From: JAJFFW01 sp965263375
GTDB lineage: Bacteria > Pseudomonadota > Alphaproteobacteria > Caulobacterales > Parvularculaceae
DNA: 64,000 bases
Direction of reading: 5' to 3'
NCBI GenBank assembly: GCA_965263375.1
Contig: OZ253669.1
Coordinates: 744,001-808,000 of the forward strand
Of this stretch, positions 1 to 8,929 are shown in pieces. Made by a program: the position numbers and the translations under genes. Position 1 is the first letter of the stretch; each line of letters begins with the position of its first letter. The notes beneath the pieces are model-generated. The model was given only the letters and a program-made list of their open reading frames with translations. It was not told the DNA's origin and made no database searches.

Positions 1-1
1 T

Positions 2-1666
2 GGCGCAGGCGGTACGCAGAGACTTCCACGATTGATAGGAGGCAAGGGGGCGGCGGAAATAATAACGTCTGGAAAACCAATTTCGGCCCAGAAAGCATTG
101 GAATTGGGACTCGTCGAGAGGCTTGTTGAAGGAGATATTGTTGAAGCTGCGAGAGAGCTTGCGTGCAATATTGCACAAGTCAGACAGTCAAAAAAAACTG
201 ATCGGCAAATGGAGAAAGTCGATGTCGAATGGTTTAAGAGCTTTGAAGAAAAACTCAAACAGCGCTCTCGCGGCCAATTGTCTCCTCTAAAAGGGTTGGA
301 GGCGGTTAAAGCATCTCAGGTTATGTCGTTGGAGGATGGGCTAAAGTATGAAAGAGAGATCTTTTTAGAATGTATGGAGAGCGATCAGCGGGCCGCTTTA
401 ATGCACACCTTTTTTATTGAGCGCCAGGCTAAAAAGCCTGCCTTTCTTGAGGCTGTCTCACCAAGGCGCGTTAATGTAATCGGTGTCTTAGGGGCGGGGA
501 CAATGGGGGCAGGTATTGCTATTGCTGCTGTAAAAGCGGGGTATCGCGTTAAGATATTTGACGCCAATGCTGAGGCGCTTGGTTCCGGTGTTGATCGAAT
601 AAAAAATACTTTCCGTAAAGACTTTGAACGTGGTCGATTGTCAAGCGAAACCGTTGAGGCCTTGAATGCTAACGTTTTGCCAGTTGCTAGCATGAATGAA
701 CTCTCAGAAGCTGACCTTTTTATTGAAGCAATTGTTGAAAATATGGAGATTAAAAAGAAGGTGTTTGGTGAGCTTGCGGAAATTGCGAAACCAAATGCCG
801 TGTTAGCTTCGAATACGTCTTATCTTGATATAAACGAGATTGCTTCAGCCACATCAAGGCCTTCTGACGTGATCGGAATGCATTTTTTTAGTCCGGCAAA
901 TATTATGCGATTGCTAGAAATTGTTCGCACTGATGTTGGGTCATTAGAGGCGCTTGCGACCGCTAACGCGGTTGCCCAGAAAATGAAAAAAATCCCCGTA
1001 TTTGCTGGTGTTTGTGATGGTTTCATTGGGAATCGAATGTTCAAAAAATATCGCCAACAAGCTGAATATTTGGTCGAGGAGGGGGCGTCTCCGCAGGACG
1101 TTGATCGCGTGATGCGAGCATTTGGGTTTGCGATGGGGCCTTTTGAGGTTTCTGATCTTGCTGGGTTAGATATAGGCTGGGCGACGCGCCGCCGGGAAGA
1201 TGAAAGCCGCGATCCAAAAGAGCGCTATGTTGATATTGCTGACCATCTTTATGATATGGGGCGGTTAGGGCAAAAAACTGGAGAAGGATGGTATAAATAC
1301 CAATCAGGTGACAGAACGCCTATTGTTGATCCAATTGTGGAGAAATTAATCGCTGATCGTTCAGCCTCCAAGGGCATTAAAAGGCGCAAAATATCTGATA
1401 ATGAGATTAGCAATAAAATTCTTTTCAGTATGATTAATGAAGGGGCGAAGATACTAGATGAAGAAATTGCGGCAAGCGCCAGCGATATAGACCTTGTTTT
1501 TCTTCACGGTTATGGTTTCCCAAAACATAGAGGCGGCCCAATGTTTTATGCTGAACGATATGGGCTAGCGGCGATACTTGAGGCGATTGAAGGCTACGCG
1601 AAACAGGACCCGTATCATTGGCGCCCGGCAGAGTTATTGGTACATTCAATTGTATCTGAAAAATAA
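2..1666 (+). CDS. Enoyl-CoA hydratase/3-hydroxyacyl-CoA dehydrogenase, FadB/FadJ-like (5' truncated by window)
   Basis: Multifunctional beta-oxidation enzyme that hydrates enoyl-CoA and oxidises 3-hydroxyacyl-CoA with NAD. The frame is open from the first bases and reads GAGGTQRLPRLIGG, the crotonase oxyanion-hole region, so the start lies upstream of the window and the TTG at 32 is internal. A Rossmann motif GAGTMGAGIA (about nt 494-523) opens the 3HCDH NAD-binding domain. HFFSPANIMRLLEIV and the C-terminal part with FLHGYGFPKHRGGPM follow, as in the FadB/FadJ architecture. About 555 residues are visible of roughly 700 usual. It lies about 95 bp upstream of the indolepyruvate oxidoreductase genes on the same strand, suggesting a shared role in degrading a CoA-linked acid. 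The substrate cannot be read from sequence. Confidence 0.93.
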   Translation, partial: GAGGTQRLPRLIGGKGAAEIITSGKPISAQKALELGLVERLVEGDIVEAARELACNIAQVRQSKKTDRQMEKVDVEWFKSFEEKLKQRSRGQLSPLKGLEAVKASQVMSLEDGLKYEREIFLECMESDQRAALMHTFFIERQAKKPAFLEAVSPRRVNVIGVLGAGTMGAGIAIAAVKAGYRVKIFDANAEALGSGVDRIKNTFRKDFERGRLSSETVEALNANVLPVASMNELSEADLFIEAIVENMEIKKKVFGELAEIAKPNAVLASNTSYLDINEIASATSRPSDVIGMHFFSPANIMRLLEIVRTDVGSLEALATANAVAQKMKKIPVFAGVCDGFIGNRMFKKYRQQAEYLVEEGASPQDVDRVMRAFGFAMGPFEVSDLAGLDIGWATRRREDESRDPKERYVDIADHLYDMGRLGQKTGEGWYKYQSGDRTPIVDPIVEKLIADRSASKGIKRRKISDNEISNKILFSMINEGAKILDEEIAASASDIDLVFLHGYGFPKHRGGPMFYAERYGLAAILEAIEGYAKQDPYHWRPAELLVHSIVSEK

Positions 1667-1761
1667 AAATCAATTGAAAATGAAAATAAATTAGGTTATT
1701 AAATTCTGGCTAATCATTTAAATGGGATGAGGCCTGTTTAAGGCATAAGGAGCGGTGCGAA

Positions 1762-3927
1762 ATGGCTGAACGATCCTTCGCGAAAGAGGTTGAACACCTT
1801 CGTTTGGGAGAGGGAGAAGTCTTTCGCGGCGAAGGAATTCTCGCAGTTACAAAAGCGCTCTTACAGTCAGGCGTTTCATATGTGGGCGGTTATCAGGGCG
1901 CCCCAATTTCCCATTTGATGGATGTATTGTCAGACGCTCAGGGAATTCTTGGCGAGCTAGACGTTCATTTTGAGGCTAGCGCCAGCGAGGCGACCGCAGC
2001 GGCTATGCTAGCGGCTTCAGTCAATTATCCTTTACGAGGCGCAGTCACCTGGAAATCGACCGTAGGAACCAATGTTGCCTCGGATGCTCTGTCGCAGTTA
2101 GCTTCAAGCGGGGTGAAAGGCGGGGCGCTTGTCATTATTGGTGAAGATTATGGGGAAGGCTCCTCAATCATGCAGGAGCGAAGTCATGCCTTTGCGATGA
2201 AGTCGCAAATGTGGCTTCTCGATCCGCGTCCAAACCTTACATCTATCGTAAATGCCGTTGAAAATGGATTTCAACTTTCTGAAGCGTCAAACACGCCCGT
2301 TTTTTTGGAGCTAAGAATACGCGCTTGCCACGTTTACGGATCCTTTACGGCGAAAGAAAATTCCAGGCCTGCTTTTACACTTAAAGAAGCCATGGAAAGT
2401 CCTGAACGCGATTATGGGCGCATCGTTTTGCCCCCGTCGAACTTTGTGCATGAAATTGAAAAGATAGAAGATCGTTGGCCTGCCGCGGTTAAGTTCATCA
2501 AAGAGCAAAAGCTCAATGAATTCCTTGGCGGCCATAAGGGCGATGTAGGTATCATTGTACAAGGGGGACTTTATAATACGCTTATTCGCGCCTTGGAACA
2601 GTTAGGTTTGGCCAACGCGTTCGGTGAGACTGATATCCCGATTTATTGCCTAAATGTGACCTACCCCTTGGTTGATGATGAGGTAAAAGGGTTTTGTCTT
2701 GATAAGCAAGCGGTCTTGATGATCGAAGAGGGGCAGCCGGAATATTTAGAGCAAGCGGTCAACACGATACTGCGCAATGCGGATATCAATACAAAAGTGG
2801 TTGGCAAACAAGTCTTGCCTAAGGCGGGCGAATATACCGCACAAGTTGTATCAAAAGCTCTTAATAAGTTTCTTGACGAACATGATGCTGGGCGAATAAG
2901 CAGTGCCGTCGTAAGCGTTAGCAATGATATTGTTGGCCGTGATAATGGCGCCGCCTCCTCGATTAACAATATTATTCCAGATCGCCCTGCCGGTTTTTGT
3001 ACAGGGTGCCCCGAACGTCCGGTCTTTTCCGCCATGAAGCAAGTGCAAAAAGATGTGGGCAAATTTCATGTGAGTTGTGACATTGGTTGCCATTTATTTT
3101 CTATTTTGCCGCCGTTTGATATAGGCAACACGACGATGGGATACGGACTTGGGTGGGCTGGCGCCTCCGCACTGAATGCTGAATCCGGCCAGCGTACTGT
3201 TAGTATGATGGGGGACGGCGGGTTTTGGCATAACGGTTTGACAAGCGGGGTTGGCAATGCGGTTTTCAATAAGACAGATAATGTTCTGATTATTGTTGAT
3301 AATGGTTATTCCGCTGCGACAGGCGGGCAGGATATCCTATCCTCACGCGCGAATAACAAAACTAAGGCGACCAATAACCCTATTGCCCGGGCGGTGCGCG
3401 GCATGGGGGTAAAGTGGCTGAAAGAGGTCAATACCTATGACATTGCCAGAATGAAACGTACCCTGAAAGAGGCGATGACGACAAAAGAAAAAGGACCAAA
3501 AGTAATCGTTGCGCAGTCAGAGTGTATGCTGAACCGGCAGCGCCGCGAGAAACCCATTCGTAACAAGGCGATCAAAGATGGCAAGCGTGTTGTGCGGGCG
3601 CGTTTCGGTGTTGATCCAGATACTTGCACAGGTGATCACAGTTGTATTCGCATTTCGGGTTGCCCGTCATTGACAATCCGCGATAACCCAGATCCGCTTC
3701 GGGATGATCCAGTGGCTTGGGTGAACAATGACTGCGTCGGGTGCGGTGTATGCGGAGAGAATGCACACTCGGCAATTTTGTGCCCATCATTTTATCGGGC
3801 TGAATTGATTTATAATCCAACATCATGGGATCGCTTTAAAGCTAGCGTTCGCAGCCGCATTATATCTTCTTTGCAAGCATTAGCGGCGCGTCGCCGGCGC
3901 AAGATTACACTAGAGGCGTCCTCATGA
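1762..3927 (+). CDS. Indolepyruvate:ferredoxin oxidoreductase, alpha (TPP-binding) subunit
   Basis: Large subunit of a 2-oxoacid:acceptor oxidoreductase of the indolepyruvate type, which decarboxylates aryl or branched 2-oxoacids to acyl-CoA. The N-terminal pyrimidine-binding region has GGYQGAPISHLMDVL (about residues 41-55). The TPP domain shows CTGCPERPVFSAM (about 413) and a GDGGFWHNGLTSG diphosphate-binding motif (about 484). A C-terminal ferredoxin-like segment (about 617-680) carries one intact CVGCGVC...CP cluster site, while the first site (CTGDHSC...GCP) is irregularly spaced. An AGGAG-like sequence precedes the ATG at 1762. Its last codons overlap the beta subunit start by 4 nt (ATGA), implying translational coupling. 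The physiological oxoacid is unknown. Confidence 0.9.
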   Translation: MAERSFAKEVEHLRLGEGEVFRGEGILAVTKALLQSGVSYVGGYQGAPISHLMDVLSDAQGILGELDVHFEASASEATAAAMLAASVNYPLRGAVTWKSTVGTNVASDALSQLASSGVKGGALVIIGEDYGEGSSIMQERSHAFAMKSQMWLLDPRPNLTSIVNAVENGFQLSEASNTPVFLELRIRACHVYGSFTAKENSRPAFTLKEAMESPERDYGRIVLPPSNFVHEIEKIEDRWPAAVKFIKEQKLNEFLGGHKGDVGIIVQGGLYNTLIRALEQLGLANAFGETDIPIYCLNVTYPLVDDEVKGFCLDKQAVLMIEEGQPEYLEQAVNTILRNADINTKVVGKQVLPKAGEYTAQVVSKALNKFLDEHDAGRISSAVVSVSNDIVGRDNGAASSINNIIPDRPAGFCTGCPERPVFSAMKQVQKDVGKFHVSCDIGCHLFSILPPFDIGNTTMGYGLGWAGASALNAESGQRTVSMMGDGGFWHNGLTSGVGNAVFNKTDNVLIIVDNGYSAATGGQDILSSRANNKTKATNNPIARAVRGMGVKWLKEVNTYDIARMKRTLKEAMTTKEKGPKVIVAQSECMLNRQRREKPIRNKAIKDGKRVVRARFGVDPDTCTGDHSCIRISGCPSLTIRDNPDPLRDDPVAWVNNDCVGCGVCGENAHSAILCPSFYRAELIYNPTSWDRFKASVRSRIISSLQALAARRRRKITLEASS

Positions 3928-5471
3928 ACCAAGCGCGTGCGATAAAAATCGCTGTCACGGCAATGGGCGGTCAAGGCGGCGGTGTTTTGGCTAATTGGAT
4001 TGTTCAAGTCGGCGAACAAAATGGATTTGTTGCGCAAACAACCTCCGTTCCGGGAGTTGCGCAACGCACGGGCGCGACCGTTTATTACGTCGAGCTATTC
4101 CCTTTAGATGCAGTGAAAGAGACCGGTAAACAACCTGTTTTAGCGTTGATGCCCACGCCCGGTGACGTAGATATTGTCATCGCGGCTGAAATGATGGAGG
4201 CGGGACGAGCCGTTAAACGCGGTTTTGTAACTAGTCAAACTACGTTGATTGCGTCTACACATCGCGATTACGCGATCTCAGAAAAAATTGGTCTTGGCGA
4301 CACTCGTCAAGATAGTGAGCGTGTGTTGGCCGCGTGTCAGGATATTGCGGGAGTTTTTGTCGGCGCTGATATGGCGGCGGAGGCGACTGAAGCAGGTGCT
4401 GTGATAAGCGCTGTTTTGTTTGGCGCACTTGCAGGCTCCGGCGCCTTGCCTATCGAGCGGTCGCGTTACGAAGAGACAATCCACCAAATGGGCCGTGCGG
4501 TTGAGGCGAATTTGCGAGGGTTTGGCGCGGGCTTTTCAATTGCGAATAATGGTCTGGAAACGGCCGCATTAAAAGATAAAACGAGCGCACACTCTTCTGT
4601 GTCACCCATAGGCGCCTCAGCGCTACGGGATCGCATGAAAGCGAACCTGCCAGCTTCTACACATTATTATACTAATGAGGGGGTGAAGCGAACGATTGAT
4701 TTTCAAGATGAGCGGTACGCTGCAACTTATCTTGAACATCTTGAAGTCTTGAATGCTCAAGATAAAGAACATGGCGGAGAACGGCGTGACTACCTTTTAA
4801 CGGAGACGCTTGCCAAGCATCTTGCCCTTTGGATGACCTATGAAGACACAATTCGGGTGGCGGATCTCAAAACAAGAGAAAGTCGTTTTGATCGGTTTCG
4901 CGATGATGTGCGAGCCGCAGAAGGACAAATCGTTGAGATCCGTGAATTTATGCATCCGCGTGTTGAGGAAATATGCGATATGATGCCAACGCCAATGGCG
5001 CAATTTGTTCTTTCAAACTCAGTTTTGCGTCGAGCCCTAAAAACCATTCTCGGTGAGGGAAGACGTGTATCGACAACGAAGCTCCGCGGATTTTTGCCGT
5101 TATATCTCATCGCTTCTTTAAGATATTTAAGGCGCAGCAGTTTTCGTTATAAGGTTGAGCATAAGCGCATAGCCGCCTGGCTCTCTGCTGTTACAGATGC
5201 GCTTAAGGATGACTATGATCTCGCCATTTCGATCGCTAAGACGCAACGTCTTATAAAAGGATATGGTGATACGCATGAGAGAGGGCTGGGCAATTTCAAC
5301 AAGATTATGTCCGCGCTGCCCGCCATCAAGGCAACCCAAAATCCAGCCCGATCATTGGATGCTTGCGTTGAAGCTGCTTTGAAAGATGAAGATGGCGATA
5401 AGTTGAGCGAGGCGTTTGCTGCAATTAATGCATTAATTGATAATATTGGTTCGGGGGAGGCGAGACTGTAG
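3924..5471 (+). CDS. Indolepyruvate oxidoreductase, beta subunit (long form with C-terminal DUF6537-like region)
   Basis: Gamma/beta-type subunit pairing with the preceding alpha subunit. The N-terminus carries MGGQGGGVLANWIVQ (about residues 13-27), the glycine-rich segment typical of the catalytic beta/gamma domain of 2-oxoacid oxidoreductases, followed by TTSVPGVAQRTGATVYYVE. At 515 residues it is more than twice the roughly 200 residues of the archaeal beta subunit. The extra C-terminal 300 residues resemble the region found in proteobacterial long IorB proteins. It overlaps the alpha gene by 4 nt and ends directly against the MarR gene, so the three are likely co-transcribed. Assignment is firm at family level; the C-terminal function is unknown. 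Confidence 0.87.
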   Translation: MNQARAIKIAVTAMGGQGGGVLANWIVQVGEQNGFVAQTTSVPGVAQRTGATVYYVELFPLDAVKETGKQPVLALMPTPGDVDIVIAAEMMEAGRAVKRGFVTSQTTLIASTHRDYAISEKIGLGDTRQDSERVLAACQDIAGVFVGADMAAEATEAGAVISAVLFGALAGSGALPIERSRYEETIHQMGRAVEANLRGFGAGFSIANNGLETAALKDKTSAHSSVSPIGASALRDRMKANLPASTHYYTNEGVKRTIDFQDERYAATYLEHLEVLNAQDKEHGGERRDYLLTETLAKHLALWMTYEDTIRVADLKTRESRFDRFRDDVRAAEGQIVEIREFMHPRVEEICDMMPTPMAQFVLSNSVLRRALKTILGEGRRVSTTKLRGFLPLYLIASLRYLRRSSFRYKVEHKRIAAWLSAVTDALKDDYDLAISIAKTQRLIKGYGDTHERGLGNFNKIMSALPAIKATQNPARSLDACVEAALKDEDGDKLSEAFAAINALIDNIGSGEARL

Positions 5472-5975
5472 ATGGCAAAGGCAAAGAAGATCGGCCCAGC
5501 GGATAAGTCATTTGTTCTCGATGATTATATTCTATATAACCTTAACCGGGCTTCAGCCGTTTATAGTGACGAGATGTCATTGGCGCTTAAATCACATGGT
5601 CTTACCACGGTCAAATGGCGAATTTTAATGTTGCTTGCGGAAGCGAGTCCCAGTTCGGTGAGTGAGCTGGCAAGGCGGTCCGTTACGAAAATGCCGACAT
5701 TGACGCGTATGCTTACGCGGATGGAGGAAGAGGGACTAATTGTGCGCACATCGCCGGACGATGACCGCCGCTTTGTAGAAATCACGATGACGGCCAAAGC
5801 AGTTAACACTCTGCGAGAAGTCAAACAAATTGGCCAGCGTGTCTTTGAGCGCGCACTTGATGGTTCATCTGTAGAGGAAATTAAAACTGTCACAAAGGTA
5901 CTAAAACGTATGCGAGAAAATTTACAGCGCTCCCCATACGAATCTACCGAAGAAGATTACGAGCGTAGAGCCTAA
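5472..5975 (+). CDS. MarR-family transcriptional regulator
   Basis: Small winged-helix repressor of 167 residues. The recognition helix and wing are recognisable as MPTLTRMLTRMEEEGLIVR followed by the conserved DDRR wing motif and a long C-terminal dimerisation helix. The ATG immediately follows the stop of the oxidoreductase beta subunit, with GGGGGAGG at about 5453-5460 as a ribosome-binding site inside the upstream gene. MarR proteins in catabolic operons usually respond to aromatic acids or their CoA thioesters, so it probably controls this operon; that is inference from position. No clear operator palindrome was found close by. Confidence 0.9.
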   Translation: MAKAKKIGPADKSFVLDDYILYNLNRASAVYSDEMSLALKSHGLTTVKWRILMLLAEASPSSVSELARRSVTKMPTLTRMLTRMEEEGLIVRTSPDDDRRFVEITMTAKAVNTLREVKQIGQRVFERALDGSSVEEIKTVTKVLKRMRENLQRSPYESTEEDYERRA

Positions 5976-6008
5976 TTTGTAAGTCATGAACCTGAGGAGG
6001 CGTGTATC

Positions 6009-6782
6009 ATGGGCGTATTGGATAGTGTTGCGGGCGCGATGGCGTCAGGAGACATAAAGGCCGTTGATTTAACGCATACTCTTGATCCAGAATTTCCGGT
6101 GCTTGTTTTGCCGCCCGAATTTGGGCAATGTGAGCCTTTTAAGATTGAAGAAGTATCACGTTATGACGATCGCGGTCCGGCTTGGTATTGGCGAAATTTC
6201 AGTTGTAATGAACACACCGGCACACACTTTGATGCGCCCGTCCATTGGGTGACGGGGAAAGATCTGCCGAATGGATCAGTTGATACGATTGCGCCCGAAG
6301 ATTTCATTCGGCCAGCTAGCGTGATGGATTTTTCAAAAGAAGCGGGAGCTGATGAAGACTTCATTCTAACAGCGGACCACATCAGAGCGTGGGAAGTTCA
6401 AAATGGTGATATTCCCAAAGGAAATTGGGTCTTTTTCCGTACTGATTGGTCTAAGAGATCGGGCTTATCCTATTCCAATGTCCGAGAAGATTGCGCCCAC
6501 ACGCCAGGGCCTGACACTAGCGCTGTGCGTTATTTGGTTGAGGAACGCGATGTTCATGGCTTTGGTGTAGAAACTATTGGTACAGACGCGGGCAAAGGGG
6601 GGAGCTTCGACCCTCCTTATCCGGCGCATAATATTCTACACGGTGCCGGTAAATATGGTCTGCAATGTTTGCGTAATCTTGATCAATTGCCTGCTCATGG
6701 TGCGATAATTGTGTCTGCGCCACTAAAAATAAAAGATGGTTCTGGCAGTCCGTTGCGCGTATTGGCGCTGATCGAAAGCTAA
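6009..6782 (+). CDS. Cyclase-family metal-dependent hydrolase (kynurenine formamidase-like)
   Basis: Member of the cyclase/KynB superfamily of metal-dependent hydrolases. The metal-binding signature NEHTGTHFDAPVHW (about residues 67-80) matches the HxGTHxDxPxH pattern of the family, and the length of 257 residues is usual. AGGAGG is located about 8 nt before the ATG at 6009. Family members hydrolyse amides, isatin or other cyclic substrates. Next to an indolepyruvate-type oxidoreductase an indole-derived substrate is conceivable, but the sequence does not prove it. The stop codon overlaps the start of the next gene (TAATG), so the two are translationally coupled. Confidence 0.83.
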   Translation: MGVLDSVAGAMASGDIKAVDLTHTLDPEFPVLVLPPEFGQCEPFKIEEVSRYDDRGPAWYWRNFSCNEHTGTHFDAPVHWVTGKDLPNGSVDTIAPEDFIRPASVMDFSKEAGADEDFILTADHIRAWEVQNGDIPKGNWVFFRTDWSKRSGLSYSNVREDCAHTPGPDTSAVRYLVEERDVHGFGVETIGTDAGKGGSFDPPYPAHNILHGAGKYGLQCLRNLDQLPAHGAIIVSAPLKIKDGSGSPLRVLALIES

Positions 6783-8242
6783 TGTGGAAACCACCTGAAC
6801 GTATACGGCATAAGGTGATCGACGCTTCTTGGCCAACTGCTGAAGAAGCGGCGGGTTCATTGACTTTCTCTCCTATTGAGCAAGGGCGATTATCTCTAAA
6901 GCAACGCACATGGATACCAGCAATGGTGCCCTGGCGCGCTTCACAGGACGGGTTGGTCACACAAGACGTTCTTGATTGGTATGGACGATTTGCGGAAGGT
7001 AAACCTGGTGCGATTGTCGTGGAGGCGACTGGCATCCGGGACGTTCCGTCTGGCCCCTTGTTGCGCATTGGTGATGATCGTTTTATTCCTGGTTTGAAAG
7101 AATTAGTTGATACGGTTCATAAGGCGAGTAATGGCCAAACAAAGCTGTTTATCCAGCTGATAGATTTTCTCGCCATCAAGCGTCGTCCGCAAAGAGAGAA
7201 ATTTTTAAGTAGATTTCTAAAGATCAGTAACGATTATCGCAATGCTTTAAACATGAACGGCGCCGATGATGACGCTGTTCGTGAGAAATTGCTTTGCCTA
7301 AATGATGAAGCGCTTGAAGCGGTTTTATCCAAGCGTGATTTTGAGAGCCTAACAAGGGGTTTTCGCGAGCGCGTCACAGACGTTGAAGCGCAACATATTC
7401 GCGATTTACCCAAAACTTTGCCCGACCTATTTGCAAGGGCAGCTAACAGGGCTGAAAGCGCAGGGTTTGACGGGGTAGAGCTGCACTATGCCCATGCATA
7501 CACTATGGCGTCATTTCTTTCGCGGCTGAATGATCGGGCTGATGGCTATGGAGGCAGCTTAGAGGGGCGTGTGCGGTTGCCGCTTGAGGTGTTAAAGCAA
7601 GTGCGAACAAAAGTAGCGGATGGTTTTGCAATTGGCTGCAGAATTTTAAGTGATGATTGCATAGAAAATGGTTCCACAGTTGATGACACGGCCTGGTTTG
7701 CTGAACAATTAGCAAATGCGGGTATGGACTTTATTTCACTATCACGCGGCGGAAAATTTGAAGACGCCGCTGAACCGAAGGTTGGTGAAGCTATTTATCC
7801 GTATACAGGTCCTAGCGGTTATGAGTGCATGCCGCAGATAATTTCGGATAAGCAGGGTCCATTTGGACGCAATGCTGATCCGGCAAAAAAGATTCGAGAG
7901 CGTTTGCGCAAGAATGGATTTTTAACACCTGTTGTCGTTGCTGGCGGTGTGCATCATTTTAGTCAAACAGAAGGGCTCTTAGAGCAAGGGGCTGCAGATA
8001 TAGTAGGATTGGCGCGGCAAGCGCTGGCGGACCCTGACTGGTTTGAAAAAGTGCGAACTGGATACGGCGCTGAAGTCAATTGTTGCAAATACACAAACTA
8101 TTGCGAAGGTCTTGACCAAAAGCACAAGATGGTTACGTGTCAACTTTGGGATCGCCAAGAGTTAGAGGCGAAAGACGCCAAACTTTCATCCGATGGTAAA
8201 CGTAGAACGACAGCGCCAGCTTGGCGGCGCGGCAATTTGTAG
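6782..8242 (+). CDS. NADH:flavin oxidoreductase / old yellow enzyme family, with degenerate Fe-S cysteine motif
   Basis: FMN-dependent TIM-barrel ene-reductase related to the N-terminal half of 2,4-dienoyl-CoA reductase. Diagnostic segments are GFDGVELHYAHAYTMASFLS, NDRADGYGGSLEGRVR and GAADIVGLARQALADPDW. It has 486 residues, longer than a single OYE domain of about 370, with an inserted helical stretch around residues 140-200, and no C-terminal FAD/NAD domain. The cysteine cluster near the C-terminus reads CCKYTNYC...VTC. The 4Fe-4S pattern of dienoyl-CoA reductases needs four spaced cysteines; here the second position is threonine and an extra adjacent cysteine is present. It probably saturates a conjugated double bond in the pathway of this operon. 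Confidence 0.85.
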   Translation: MWKPPERIRHKVIDASWPTAEEAAGSLTFSPIEQGRLSLKQRTWIPAMVPWRASQDGLVTQDVLDWYGRFAEGKPGAIVVEATGIRDVPSGPLLRIGDDRFIPGLKELVDTVHKASNGQTKLFIQLIDFLAIKRRPQREKFLSRFLKISNDYRNALNMNGADDDAVREKLLCLNDEALEAVLSKRDFESLTRGFRERVTDVEAQHIRDLPKTLPDLFARAANRAESAGFDGVELHYAHAYTMASFLSRLNDRADGYGGSLEGRVRLPLEVLKQVRTKVADGFAIGCRILSDDCIENGSTVDDTAWFAEQLANAGMDFISLSRGGKFEDAAEPKVGEAIYPYTGPSGYECMPQIISDKQGPFGRNADPAKKIRERLRKNGFLTPVVVAGGVHHFSQTEGLLEQGAADIVGLARQALADPDWFEKVRTGYGAEVNCCKYTNYCEGLDQKHKMVTCQLWDRQELEAKDAKLSSDGKRRTTAPAWRRGNL

Positions 8243-8929
8243 TTTGCCGATTATGGCAATAAAATTCCAGTTCGATCAAGCTAATCTGTTTTTATCTAGT
8301 TTCTGATTCCAGCCATGAACGTGTAAATAGTCTGGTCGGATTTTATCCTGCAGAATTGTGATCTGTAATTTGTTGCACATTTGCATTTGGGATGCTGTTG
8401 GTTCGATAGTTACTAGTACGTATTAAGAATAATAAACTCTCGCTGAATATTTGGGCCTTTATAAAATTCTATTCATTTCGAATACCTTAGGCGGAAACAG
8501 TTGTTTTGCCACGAGGGAAGGCTGCGTGACCTTAAATAGTTCAGTGGCATGCTTATGCTAGGTTCGTTTCGCTTACTCTGCGCAACGCTGATTCGGGGAA
8601 CGGCTAAAAGTCTGCGGTTCTATACTTCGGACAAATTGATGATTTATGCTCAGTTAGCAGATGTTTTGAGTTATTTTCGGGCCTGGTTGGGATTTGTGCG
8701 GGCGCGAAGTGTTTTACGAGATGAGGAATAAAAACCAATGTGTGTGCAAAAGGTCACAACGTCTTGTTTCAAGTCGATTGGGTTGTGAATGATCCGCGAT
8801 CGAGCCTGTCTCTTATTGACACAGGAGCGTAGTTTTTATATATGATATTCATATAATATATATAAGAGTACAACGGGACTAGTATACATAGCGCACATTT
8901 GCGCGATATATCTGGGAGGGAAAACCCTA
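8243..8929 (+). other. 687-bp intergenic region with TonB-receptor promoter
   Basis: No convincing gene is seen. A 60-codon open frame at 8549-8731 lacks a recognisable product and a ribosome-binding site. The right third is AT-rich and holds the promoter and operator candidate described separately (8816-8870). GGGAGG at about 8914-8919 precedes the receptor ATG at 8930. Confidence 0.6.
8816..8870 (+). promoter_or_regulatory. Promoter plus TATATAAGAG operator candidate of TonB receptor
   Basis: TTGACA at 8816-8821 is followed after 17 nt by a TATATG/TATGAT hexamer (8839-8846). An AT-rich stretch ending in ATATATATAAGAG (8856-8868) then lies where transcription should start. A similar TATATAAGA element follows TTGNCN promoters in front of both sulfonate operons at 23638-23649 and about 24523-24534. 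This suggests control by the same factor, probably the GntR protein at 23.7 kb. AT-rich sequence makes chance similarity possible. Confidence 0.45.

Noticed and set aside
8549..8731. 60-codon open frame before the first TonB receptor
   Set aside because: No ribosome-binding site, no recognisable motif, and located in a promoter-containing gap.
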